Below, piece by piece: positions 1-7,335 of a DNA stretch of 64,000 bases (within the stretch, counting starts at the first letter, position 1; every line of letters starts with the position of its first letter). The stretch lies in assembly GCF_052076145.1 (NCBI RefSeq), contig NZ_CP197246.1, positions 1,612,001 through 1,676,000 on the forward strand, read 5' to 3'. The notes under the pieces are model-generated. The model made no database searches. It was not told where the DNA came from and saw nothing but the letters and a program-made list of their open reading frames with translations. This DNA comes from Kitasatospora sp052076145 (GTDB taxonomy: Bacteria > Actinomycetota > Actinomycetes > Streptomycetales > Streptomycetaceae). The translations under genes were made by a program, and so were the position numbers.

Positions 1-287
1 AGGATCAGCACGTTGCCGACCGTCCCGACGCCGGGGCGCTGGCGCAGCGGGATCCAGAACAGCAGGACGGCGGCGCCGGTGAGGGTGACCCAGGTGCCCA
101 TGCTGAGGCCGAAGTGCAGGCGCAGGCCCTGGTGCAGGACGTCCCAGGGGTTCACGCCGAGGGCCGCGCGCATCATCAGCGCCATGCTGGAGCCGTAGAG
201 CGCGAGGCCCAGCAGCAGCTGCGGGAGACGGCGCCCGAGGCGGGCGCCGTGCCAGGAAGTGGGGGCTGGGAAGGAGCTGACGGCCAT
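1..287 (-). CDS. YczE-like integral membrane protein (5' part, cut by window edge)
   Basis: The minus strand opens with ATG at 287, preceded by an AGGAA ribosome-binding site, and stays open to the window edge, giving about 95 residues of N-terminus. The protein starts with a short polar stretch, then two hydrophobic segments around LLLGLALYGSSMALMMRAAL and a WVTLTGAAVLLFWIPL stretch, with the GVNPWDVLHQGL motif between them. That motif is typical of the YczE/YyaS/YitT-type membrane family, whose transported substrate is unknown. The gene is divergent from a MocR-type regulator at 396, and the two share a 108-bp intergenic region. Linked YczE-MocR pairs are known in Actinobacteria and Firmicutes, so the regulator probably controls this gene. 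Family assignment rests on the partial N-terminus only. Confidence 0.72.
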   Translation of the reverse strand, partial: MAVSSFPAPTSWHGARLGRRLPQLLLGLALYGSSMALMMRAALGVNPWDVLHQGLRLHFGLSMGTWVTLTGAAVLLFWIPLRQRPGVGTVGNVLI

Positions 288-365
288 CGGGGTTCCTCGC
301 TGTTGGTGCTGGCGGCTCCAGGGCCGCAGTGCCATGATGGGCAGCCAGACCGGGCCACCTCCAGG

Positions 366-384
366 GCCAATCCAAGCCAAGTGG
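366..384. promoter_or_regulatory. Candidate operator with three CCAA repeats between the yczE-like gene and its MocR regulator
   Basis: CCAA occurs three times at a 5-bp period (367, 372 and 377), ending 12 bp before the regulator's ATG. MocR-type regulators usually bind direct repeats in the divergent promoter they share with their target. No footprint is implied, and the repeat could be chance in a C-rich intergenic region. Confidence 0.3.
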
Positions 385-395
385 ACTCATATCTC

Positions 396-1859
396 ATGGC
401 CGAATGGCAGAGCACCGTGACCCCGACCGCGCTCGCCCGCCTGCTGGGCACCACCCCGACGACCACGCCGCGCCCCGCCTACCAGCGCCTGGCCACCCAG
501 ATCCGGACCCTCGTCTCACAGGGCCGCCTCCCGGTCGGCGCCCGCCTCCCCGCCGAACGCGAGCTGGCCCTCGCCCTCGCCCTCAGCCGCACCACCGTCG
601 CCACCGCGTACGAGACCCTGCGCGCCGACGGCTACCTGCGCAGCCGCCGGGGCTCCGGCAGCTGGACGGCCCTCCCCGAGGGCAGCCGGCCCCCCAGCGA
701 CGCCCTGCACCCCGTCCCGCCCGACGAGAGCGGCCGCACCCTCGACCTCGGCGTCGCCGCCCTCCCCGCCCCGCAGCCGTACCTCGGCCAGGCCGCCTCC
801 CGGGCCCTCGAACAGCTCCCCGCGTACGCCGCCGGGCACGGCCACTTCCCCACCGGCGTCCCCGTCCTGCGGGAGGCCGTCGCCCGCCGGTTCACCGAAC
901 GCGGGCTGCCCACCACGCCCGACCAGATCCTCATCACCACCGGCGCGATGGGCGCCCTCCACCTCGCCCGCCAGGCCCTGCTGAGCCGCGGCGACCGCGT
1001 CGCCGTCGAAGCCCCCAGCTACGCCCACACCCTCCAGTCGCTCCAGCAGGACGGCGCCCGGCTGGTGCCCGTCCCGCACACCTGGCCCGGCGGCCCGACC
1101 GAGCAGCCGTGCTGGGACACCGCCGAGTGGCAGCGGGTACTGCGCGGCGCGGCCCCCCGGGCGGCCTTCGTCATCCCCGACTTCCACAACCCCACCGGCG
1201 CCCTCGTCGACGAGGAGCAGCGCCGGGCCCTGCTCGCCGCCGCCCGCACCGCAGGCACCACCGTCATCGTCGACGAGACCCTCGCCGAACTCGACTGGGA
1301 CACCGACACCATGCCCCGGCCCACGGCCGCCCTCGACCGCGCCGCCCAGGTGGTCACCATCGGCTCCGCCGGGAAGATCCTCTGGGGCGGCCTACGGATC
1401 GGCTGGCTCCGCGCCCAGCCCTCACTGATCCGCCGACTGGCCAACGACCGGGCCTTCACCGACCTCGGCACACCCGTCCTCGACCAGCTGATCGCGGCCG
1501 AGCTGCTCACCGAGCACCTCCCCGCCGTCCGGGCCCACCAGCACCACCGCCTGCGCAGCAGCGCCTACGCCCTGGCAGCAGCCCTGCGCGCCCAACTGCC
1601 GGACTGGCAGTTCGCCTTCCCCGCCGGCGGCCTCTGCCTCTGGCTCTCCACCGGCCCGCACTCGGGCTCGGCCCTGGCCAAGGCCGGTGACCGGCAGGGC
1701 CTGCGCCTGGCAGCCGGCGCCCGCTTCGGCATCGACGGCGCCTTCGAGCACCACCTCCGCCTACCGCTCACCGTCACCCCGGCCGACGCCCCCACCGCCA
1801 TCGCCCGCCTCGCCGCAGCAGGCCCCACCGGGGAAGACACCCCACCCCCGGCACTGTGA
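396..1859 (+). CDS. MocR/PdxR-type GntR regulator with aminotransferase-like domain (YczR-like)
   Basis: This 487-aa protein combines an N-terminal GntR winged helix (about residues 27-92, ending RSRRGSGSW) with a fold-type I aminotransferase-like domain (about 120-470). The PLP lysine is probably K327 in GSAGK, and PDFHNPTG and VDETLAELDWD are the other cofactor-site motifs. Such proteins are PLP-sensing regulators. I chose the ATG at 396 because residues upstream of it are not domain-like and would run into the divergent yczE-like gene; no clear ribosome-binding site precedes it, so the mRNA may be leaderless. The context matches the known group of MocR regulators divergent to yczE genes. 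Its effector and target are inferred from that linkage. A role in pyridoxine synthesis is less likely because no pdx gene is nearby. Confidence 0.85.
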   Translation: MAEWQSTVTPTALARLLGTTPTTTPRPAYQRLATQIRTLVSQGRLPVGARLPAERELALALALSRTTVATAYETLRADGYLRSRRGSGSWTALPEGSRPPSDALHPVPPDESGRTLDLGVAALPAPQPYLGQAASRALEQLPAYAAGHGHFPTGVPVLREAVARRFTERGLPTTPDQILITTGAMGALHLARQALLSRGDRVAVEAPSYAHTLQSLQQDGARLVPVPHTWPGGPTEQPCWDTAEWQRVLRGAAPRAAFVIPDFHNPTGALVDEEQRRALLAAARTAGTTVIVDETLAELDWDTDTMPRPTAALDRAAQVVTIGSAGKILWGGLRIGWLRAQPSLIRRLANDRAFTDLGTPVLDQLIAAELLTEHLPAVRAHQHHRLRSSAYALAAALRAQLPDWQFAFPAGGLCLWLSTGPHSGSALAKAGDRQGLRLAAGARFGIDGAFEHHLRLPLTVTPADAPTAIARLAAAGPTGEDTPPPAL

Positions 1860-1888
1860 CCACTCAGAGCAACCGCAGCAGGGGCTGG

Positions 1889-2431
1889 TCAGACGCGTTC
1901 CAGCGCCTCGAACGGCCCGTCCGGCAGGACCACCTTCACGGCGTCCCCCGGCCGGATCTCCCCGCCGGCCAGGACGACACCCATCACCCCGGCCTTCCGC
2001 ACCACCTGCCCGGCCTCGTCCCGGCCCACCACCAGCCGCAGCAGCCCGTCCTGGAAGCCGTCGATCTGCAGGCACGGGTTCCGCAGGCCCGTCACCTCGA
2101 CCACCGCCTCCGGCCCGAGGTGCAGCTGCGCCCCGCGCGGCAGCCCCAGCAGGTCGACCCCGCGGGTGGTGACGTTCTCCCCCAACTCCCCTGCCCGGAC
2201 GGCGTGTCCGGCCTGCTCCAGCTCGTCGAACAGCTCCTCGTGCATCAGGTGCACCTGCCGGAGATTCGGCTGCGTCGGGTCCTGCGCGACCCGTGAGCGG
2301 TGCTTGACCGTCACCCCGAGGTGCGCGTCCCCCTCGACGCCGAGCCCGGCCAGCAGCCGCACACTCGGCTCGTTCGGCTTGCTGAACTCGTGCCCGCCAC
2401 TACGGCTCACCGCCGTTATCCGACCGCCCAC
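1889..2431 (-). CDS. MOSC domain protein
   Basis: About 180 residues with the MOSC signature: VEGDAHLG, VHLMHEELFDEL, GELGENVTTRGVDLLGLP and NPCLQIDGF. The Cys in NPCLQI corresponds to the conserved cysteine that binds sulfur or molybdenum cofactor in MOSC proteins, which act in molybdenum-cofactor sulfuration or sulfur-carrier reactions. I place the start at GTG 2431 because a GGGAGG site lies 11 nt upstream; this leaves a 4-bp gap after nadK. An alternative GTG at 2458 would overlap nadK by 23 bp. The gene sits on the same strand directly after nadK, where recN is usually found in Actinobacteria, so the position is unexpected. Its substrate cannot be told from sequence. Confidence 0.85.
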   Translation of the reverse strand: MGGRITAVSRSGGHEFSKPNEPSVRLLAGLGVEGDAHLGVTVKHRSRVAQDPTQPNLRQVHLMHEELFDELEQAGHAVRAGELGENVTTRGVDLLGLPRGAQLHLGPEAVVEVTGLRNPCLQIDGFQDGLLRLVVGRDEAGQVVRKAGVMGVVLAGGEIRPGDAVKVVLPDGPFEALERV

Positions 2432-2435
2432 GGTC

Positions 2436-3338
2436 TCAACACCCTCCCGCTCGGCCACGCCAACCCGTCACCGGGAGCGCGAACTTCGCCACCAGCCGGT
2501 CCGTGAACGGCGCCCGGTGCAGCCGCGCCAGCCGGACCGGCCGGCTACCCCGGCGGACCTCCACCCGTGCCCCGGCGGGCAGTTCGACCGAGCGCCGCCC
2601 GTCGCACCACAGCACCCCGTGCGGGGTCTTCGGCTGCACCTCCACCGCCAGCACCGAGTTCGGCGAGGTCACCAACGGCCGCGCGAACAGCGCGTGCGCG
2701 CTGATCGGCACCATCAACAGCGCCTCCACCTCCGGCCACACCACCGGCCCGCCCCCCGAGAACGCGTACGCCGTCGACCCCGTGGGCGTCGAGAGCACCA
2801 CACCGTCGCAGCCGAAGTTGGAGACCGGACGGCCGTCGACCTCCGTCACCACCTCCAACATCCGCTCCCGGGCGGCCTTCTCGATCGACGCCTCGTTCAA
2901 CGCCCAGTCCTCGTGCACCACATCGCCGTTGGTGCGCACCAGCACGTCGAGGGTCATCCGGTCCTCGATCTCGTAGTCGGCCTTCACCACCCGCTCGACC
3001 ACCACCGCGAGATCGTCCCGCTCCGCCTCGGCCAGGAAGCCCACCCGGCCCAGGTTGATCCCGAGCATCGGCAGCCCCGACTCGCGGGCCAGCTCCGCCC
3101 CCCGCAGCAGCGTCCCGTCCCCGCCCGCGACCAGGATCAACTCGCAGCCGTCGGCGGCGCCGTGGCCCCCGGGCACCAGCTCCACCCCGTCCGGGAGGTC
3201 CAGCCCCACGGCCTCGGCGGCGAGCAGCCTGATCCTGACCCCGGCCTTGAGCAGGCCGTGCACCAGCCCCTCGACGCTGCGAAGCGCCGCCTCCCGCCCG
3301 GTGTGCGCAATCAGGAAGACCGTACGTTCGTCGCTCAT
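2436..3338 (-). CDS. nadK: NAD kinase
   Basis: This 300-aa cytoplasmic enzyme phosphorylates NAD to NADP using ATP or polyphosphate. The diagnostic GGDGT motif lies at residues 72-76, followed by LGINLGRVGFLAE, the ALNEASIEK segment and the TPTGSTAYAFSGGGPVV motif that binds the diphosphate and nicotinamide. Length matches actinobacterial NadK. It is downstream of tlyA on the same strand, as in Mycobacterium (Rv1694-Rv1695) and Streptomyces, with a 93-bp gap. The last residues, GWRGRAGGC, run directly into the MOSC gene rather than recN. Confidence 0.96.
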   Translation of the reverse strand: MSDERTVFLIAHTGREAALRSVEGLVHGLLKAGVRIRLLAAEAVGLDLPDGVELVPGGHGAADGCELILVAGGDGTLLRGAELARESGLPMLGINLGRVGFLAEAERDDLAVVVERVVKADYEIEDRMTLDVLVRTNGDVVHEDWALNEASIEKAARERMLEVVTEVDGRPVSNFGCDGVVLSTPTGSTAYAFSGGGPVVWPEVEALLMVPISAHALFARPLVTSPNSVLAVEVQPKTPHGVLWCDGRRSVELPAGARVEVRRGSRPVRLARLHRAPFTDRLVAKFALPVTGWRGRAGGC

Positions 3339-3431
3339 GCTGCTGCCCTCTCCCTACGCCTCGCCGGATCGCCGCTGGCCCGGTCACGGCCGCCACGGCA
3401 CCCCGCAGCAGTCGGACGTCTGCCAAGTACC

Positions 3432-4244
3432 CTACTGGGGGCCTTCGGCCACAGCCCGGTCCGCCTCCGCCGGGTCGAGCTGCGGAGCCCCCCGGCGCAG
3501 CCACAGGAAGTACTCGACGTTGCCCGAAGGGCCCGGCAGCGGGCTCGCCGTGACCGCCACGACACCCAGCCCGAGCGCCCACGCCTGGTCGGCGACCCGG
3601 CGGACCATCTCGGCCCGCAGCTCGGGGCTGCGCACCACACCGCCGCTGCCGAGCCGCTCCTTGCCGATCTCGAACTGCGGCTTGACCATCATCACCAGGT
3701 CGGCGTCCTCGGCGCAGCAGCCCGCCAGGGCGGGCAGCACCAGGCCCAGCGAGATGAACGACAGGTCGCCGACCACCAGGTCGACCGGCGTCCCGCCGAT
3801 CTGCTCCAAGGTCAGCTCCCGGACGTTCGTCCGGTCCATCACCGTCACCCGCTCGTCGCTCTGCAGCGACCAGGCGAGCTGGCCGTAGCCGACGTCCACC
3901 GCCAGCACGTGCACGGCACCGGCCCGCAGCAGCACGTCGGTGAACCCACCGGTCGACGCACCCGCGTCCAGCGCCCGGCGGCCCTCGACCACCAGCCCCT
4001 GCGGCACGAAAGCCGCGAACGCACCCGCCAGCTTGTGGCCGCCGCGCGACACGTAGTCCGGGTCGTTCTCGTCCTTGGCCACCACCACGGCCGCGGAGGT
4101 CTCCACCTGGGTCGCCGGCTTGCTCGCGGTGGTGCCGCCGACCGTCACCCGCCCGGCCGCGATCAGCTCACTCGCGTGCTCCCGCGAACGGGCCAGATTG
4201 CGTCGGACGAGCTCCGCGTCGAGTCGGCGTCGTGCCACTGCCAC
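3432..4244 (-). CDS. tlyA: TlyA family 2'-O-methyltransferase for rRNA
   Basis: The 270-aa protein has an N-terminal S4 RNA-binding domain (about 1-62, RLDAELVRRNLARSREHA) and an FtsJ-type Rossmann methyltransferase domain. SRGGHKL (66-72) and the SAM-binding ALDAGASTGGFT (91-102) are intact, followed by VDLVVGDLSFISL and MVKPQFEIG, which carry family catalytic positions. TlyA proteins methylate ribose in 16S and sometimes 23S rRNA, and loss confers capreomycin resistance in mycobacteria. Its neighbours (49-aa gene upstream, nadK downstream) match the conserved actinobacterial order. The hemolysin name often attached to it is historical. Confidence 0.95.
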   Translation of the reverse strand: MAVARRRLDAELVRRNLARSREHASELIAAGRVTVGGTTASKPATQVETSAAVVVAKDENDPDYVSRGGHKLAGAFAAFVPQGLVVEGRRALDAGASTGGFTDVLLRAGAVHVLAVDVGYGQLAWSLQSDERVTVMDRTNVRELTLEQIGGTPVDLVVGDLSFISLGLVLPALAGCCAEDADLVMMVKPQFEIGKERLGSGGVVRSPELRAEMVRRVADQAWALGLGVVAVTASPLPGPSGNVEYFLWLRRGAPQLDPAEADRAVAEGPQ

Positions 4245-4304
4245 TGGTGCTTCAGCTCCTGCTGCTACGTACCGCTACTTGACCACCGGCCGGTCGGCCG
4301 GTCA

Positions 4305-4454
4305 CTACGCCTGATCGAGCCCGGTCAGGGTCTCCACGAGCCGCTGGTGTACATCTTCGTACACCGCGACGTGCTCCCCCGTCCCCACCCCGTCCAACTC
4401 CGCCAACCGCTCCAACGCGGCGTCGACCTCGGCCTGCCCGGTCGGCTCAGCCAT
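4305..4454 (-). CDS. Conserved 49-aa protein upstream of tlyA
   Basis: A short ORF of 49 residues starts with ATG at 4454 and reads MAEPTGQAEVDAALERL with an ELDGVGTGEHVAVYEDVHQRL core. It overlaps the stop of the upstream lysine-rich gene by 8 bp, which implies translational coupling, and ends 60 bp before tlyA. Mycobacterium has a comparable small gene (Rv1693) in the same place. It is acidic, predicted helical and without membrane segments. Its function is unknown; the conserved position suggests a link to its neighbours. Confidence 0.8.
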   Translation of the reverse strand: MAEPTGQAEVDAALERLAELDGVGTGEHVAVYEDVHQRLVETLTGLDQA

Positions 4455-5052
4455 CCTTCGCCGTCGCCTTCTTCGCCGCAGCCTTCTTCGCGGGCGCAGC
4501 CTTCTTCACAGCGGTCTTCTTCGCCACCGTCTTCTTTGCCACCGCCGTCTTCTTCACAGCGGTGTTCTTCACCATCGCCGTCTTCACTGCCACCACAGGC
4601 TCAGGCTCGGGCTCAGGCACCGCCTCGAAGGCCGGCTCCTCCTCGGGTACGGGCTCCGCCTCCCAGCCCGCCTCGAACAGGCCCTCGGCCCGGCCCTCCG
4701 GCTGCGCCGGGGCCTCGTCGACGTCCCGCAGCCTGCTCTCCAGATAGCCGAGCACCACGCCGACCTTCACCACCTGGTCGCCGACCCGCTCGAAGATCCG
4801 CTCCACCTCGCTCCGCGCGACGCCGACCGCCAGGTCGACTCCGGCCCGGCCGACCGTCACTGCCTCCCCGGCCAGCATCTGGAGCGACTTCACCGACGGC
4901 GGGAACTGCTCCGCCACCACCCGCTCGACCACCGCGACGTCGACCCCGCTGCGCTCCAGCAGCCCGGTCGCCGCCCCGACCGCCCGCCGGGTGGCCTCCT
5001 CCGTGAGCTCGACAGCCAACGCCGTCACCCCGCGCACCGCATCCCGCAGCAT
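4447..5052 (-). CDS. Phasin-like helical protein with histone-H1-type lysine/alanine tail
   Basis: This 201-aa protein has three parts. Residues 1 to about 115 are helical and amphipathic (VRGVTALAVELTEEATRRAV, LAVGVARSEVERIFERVGD). An acidic Pro/Glu linker follows (EPEPEPVV). The last 45 residues or so are Lys/Ala repeats of the AVKKTAVAKK, APAKKAAAKK type, as in histone H1 and in the tail of the Streptomyces nucleoid protein HupS. Such tails bind DNA or polyphosphate nonspecifically. I chose the ATG at 5052; upstream codons show no domain and overlap the divergent SCP2 promoter. It heads the operon leading to tlyA and nadK. A nucleoid- or granule-associated role is inference. Confidence 0.8.
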   Translation of the reverse strand: MLRDAVRGVTALAVELTEEATRRAVGAATGLLERSGVDVAVVERVVAEQFPPSVKSLQMLAGEAVTVGRAGVDLAVGVARSEVERIFERVGDQVVKVGVVLGYLESRLRDVDEAPAQPEGRAEGLFEAGWEAEPVPEEEPAFEAVPEPEPEPVVAVKTAMVKNTAVKKTAVAKKTVAKKTAVKKAAPAKKAAAKKATAKDG

Positions 5053-5206
5053 CCGCCTGCCTCCTCCGAGCCTCGCAACACCCACCGGGCCCCGCCCGGA
5101 CATACCGGGCACCCGCCACGACGCTACCCCCTCCGGCCCTCCCGCCGCTGGCGTTCCCGGCTCGGGTAGCGTGGCGCCGACCGCACCGGCAAGGAGAGCA
5201 ACGACG

Positions 5207-5554
5207 ATGGCCAGCACCGAGCAGTGCCGCGAGGCCCTGGACCAACTGAGCCGCAACCTGGCCGGCGCCAACGGCGACGTCCGCAAGGCCGCCACCCTCG
5301 ACCGCTCCCTGACCTGCCGCCTCACCGACCTCGACGTGACCTTCTCCGGCCGCCTCCAGGACGGCCGCATCACCGACGTCACCCAGACCCCCGGCCCCCC
5401 GCCGGCCAAGGCCGAGATCCGCCTCACCATGACCTCCGACGACCTCGTCGCCATGGTCGGCGGCACCCTCCCCTTCGCCTCCTCCTGGGCCACCGGCCGC
5501 ATCAAGCTCGAAGCCGGCCTCCGCGACCTGCTCCGCCTCCGCAGCCTGCTCTGA
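5207..5554 (+). CDS. SCP2 sterol-binding-domain protein
   Basis: A 115-aa protein made of a single SCP2-like lipid-binding fold. The core reads TCRLTDLDVTFSGRL, then AEIRLTMTSDDLVAMVGG and ATGRIKLEAGLRDLLRLRSLL, the usual ending of these proteins. SCP2 domains form a hydrophobic tunnel for lipids or acyl chains; the ligand here is unknown. AAGGAG 11 bp before the ATG at 5207 supports the start. It is divergent from the lysine-rich gene and convergent with the HAD phosphatase. Confidence 0.85.
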   Translation: MASTEQCREALDQLSRNLAGANGDVRKAATLDRSLTCRLTDLDVTFSGRLQDGRITDVTQTPGPPPAKAEIRLTMTSDDLVAMVGGTLPFASSWATGRIKLEAGLRDLLRLRSLL

Positions 5555-5676
5555 CTCCCCGAGCAGCCGGAACAGGGGCGCGGGGACCTGCGCGAGGGCG
5601 GAAGCCACCGAACCGCCGCTCCCGCCCCACACCGCCATCCGCGCCCCCGGGGGCCGATCAGGGCGGATGCGCTCCC

Positions 5677-6726
5677 CTACAGCCCCAGCTCCGCCAGCGC
5701 CTTGCGCCCGTCCGCCCCAGCGCCGCCGGCGCCCCCCGCGTCGGCCCAGCGCCAAGCGGCCCCGCACAGCGCCCGCAGCCCGTCGTACGCGTCCCCGGCC
5801 CCGCCGAGCCGCAGCACGCCGTCCTCGACCCACGCCGAGTACCCGCCGCAGCCGTACCGCCCGTCCCCCAGGTCCTCGACGGCCACGTGTGCCACCAGCA
5901 GGCCCCGCAGGTCGGCGGCCAGGTAGGTCGGCCGGTGCGGCACCGTCGCGGCGAGCACGTCCGCGGCCGTCGTCACGCCGGTGAACACCAGCAGGCTGTC
6001 GACACCCCCGTTGAACGCGCCCTCGATGTCGGTGTCCAGCCGGTCGCCGACCACCAGCGGCCGCCGCGCACCCGTCCGGATGACCGTCTCGCGGTGCATC
6101 GGCGGCAGCGGCTTCCCGGCGACCTCCGGCTCGACACCCGTGGCCGTCCGGACGGCCGCCACGAGCGTCCCGTTGCCGGGCGCGATCCCGCGCGCCGTCG
6201 GCACCGTCAGGTCGGTGTTCGAAGCCACCCACGGCAGACCGGCCGACACCGCGTACGAGGCCTCCGCCAGGTCGTGCCACCCCACCGACGGGTCGTAGCC
6301 CTGCACCACCGCGACCGGGCCCTCCGCCAGCGAGCGGACGGCCGTCAGCCCGTGCTCGGCCAGCGCCTCGACCAGCCCGGCACCACCGACCACCAGCACC
6401 TTCGACCCGGCCGGCACCTTGTCCGCGACCAGCCGCGCCGCCGCCTGCGCCGAGTTGATCACGTCGGCGGCCTCGGCCGGCACCCCCAGCTCGGTCAGGT
6501 GCTCGGCCACCACCCGAGGCGGCCGCGAGGCGTTGTTGGTCACGTACGCCAGCCGCATCCCGGCCACCCGAGCCGCCGCCAGCGCGTCCACGGCGTGCTC
6601 GATCGCGTACGGCCCGGCGTAGACCACACCGTCGAGGTCCAGCAGCGCGGTGTCGTACGCCTCCGTCAGCGGGCGGTCGGAGCCCCCGGGTGCGGTGCGG
6701 TGCTGCCCATCTGCCGTGTCCGTCAT
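5677..6726 (-). CDS. HAD-IIA family sugar/aryl phosphatase
   Basis: This 349-aa cytoplasmic hydrolase carries the HAD motifs: nucleophile D30 and acid/base D32 in DLDGVVY, motif II in YVTNNAS, the lysine in VAGKPLPPM, and the terminal aspartates in VVGDRLDTDIEGA. The IIA cap lies between motifs II and III. Family members (NagD, p-nitrophenylphosphatase types) dephosphorylate small phosphates. It lies 33 bp after the TPR gene, and the same TPR-HAD pair occurs in Mycobacterium (Rv1691-Rv1692, the latter reported as a glycerol-phosphate phosphatase). A similar substrate is plausible but unproven. The C-terminal 25 residues are Gly/Ala-rich. Confidence 0.9.
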   Translation of the reverse strand: MTDTADGQHRTAPGGSDRPLTEAYDTALLDLDGVVYAGPYAIEHAVDALAAARVAGMRLAYVTNNASRPPRVVAEHLTELGVPAEAADVINSAQAAARLVADKVPAGSKVLVVGGAGLVEALAEHGLTAVRSLAEGPVAVVQGYDPSVGWHDLAEASYAVSAGLPWVASNTDLTVPTARGIAPGNGTLVAAVRTATGVEPEVAGKPLPPMHRETVIRTGARRPLVVGDRLDTDIEGAFNGGVDSLLVFTGVTTAADVLAATVPHRPTYLAADLRGLLVAHVAVEDLGDGRYGCGGYSAWVEDGVLRLGGAGDAYDGLRALCGAAWRWADAGGAGGAGADGRKALAELGL

Positions 6727-6759
6727 GCCTGCCCTACCTCGTCCTGATCGCTGTCGACA

Positions 6760-7242
6760 TCACGTGGAGTCACCGGCATGCCCCGAGTACCCGGGCGCAC
6801 CCGGCAGCAACGGCCCGTACTCCCCGGCGCGCGCTGCCAGCGTCGCGCGGGTCTGCCGCAGCGCTGCCCGGTAGTGCTCGGCCTCCGGCCGCATCGCGAC
6901 CGCCAGCGCCAGATGCTCGGCCGAGGTCTCGAAATCCCCCAGCCTGGCCGCCGCGACGCCCCACCCGAACTGAGCGTAGTCGTCCGACGGATCGGCCAGC
7001 GCCACCGCCCGGAAGTTCTCCAGCGCCGCCGCGAACAGCCCGGCGTCGAACTGCGAACGCGCCAACGTCTCCCGGATGCTCCGCGAGTGCGGCTCCGCCG
7101 CCGCCGCTCTCGCCAACAACTGCTCGGCAGCCGCCGGATGCCCCTGCTCCAACAGCTTCGCCCCCCGGCGGAACCAGTCGTACACGTCGCCCTCCGGCAC
7201 GCCAGACCGGCCGCCGCCCACCTGCTCCACCCCGTCGTCCAT
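6760..7242 (-). CDS. Tetratricopeptide repeat protein
   Basis: A 160-aa soluble protein with about three TPR units: WFRRGAKLLEQGHPAAAEQL, ALENFRAVALADPSDDYAQF, and LGDFETSAEHLALAVAMRP. It has no signal peptide or membrane segment. TPRs mediate protein-protein contacts; the partner is unknown. It is the first gene of a likely operon with the HAD phosphatase and matches the Rv1691 position in the conserved actinobacterial block. The last 20 residues are Gly/Pro-rich. Confidence 0.85.
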   Translation of the reverse strand: MDDGVEQVGGGRSGVPEGDVYDWFRRGAKLLEQGHPAAAEQLLARAAAAEPHSRSIRETLARSQFDAGLFAAALENFRAVALADPSDDYAQFGWGVAAARLGDFETSAEHLALAVAMRPEAEHYRAALRQTRATLAARAGEYGPLLPGAPGYSGHAGDST

Positions 7243-7335
7243 CCCGTACCCCGCTCCCGGCCCGGCCCCGGCCCCGGCTCGTCACCTGACACTTCTCGGC
7301 ACTCTTGATCTCTGAACAACGCATACCCGGTTACC

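Noticed and set aside
2166..5006. Long plus-strand frame across nadK and tlyA
   Set aside because: Low-complexity antisense product; both minus-strand genes have clear motifs.
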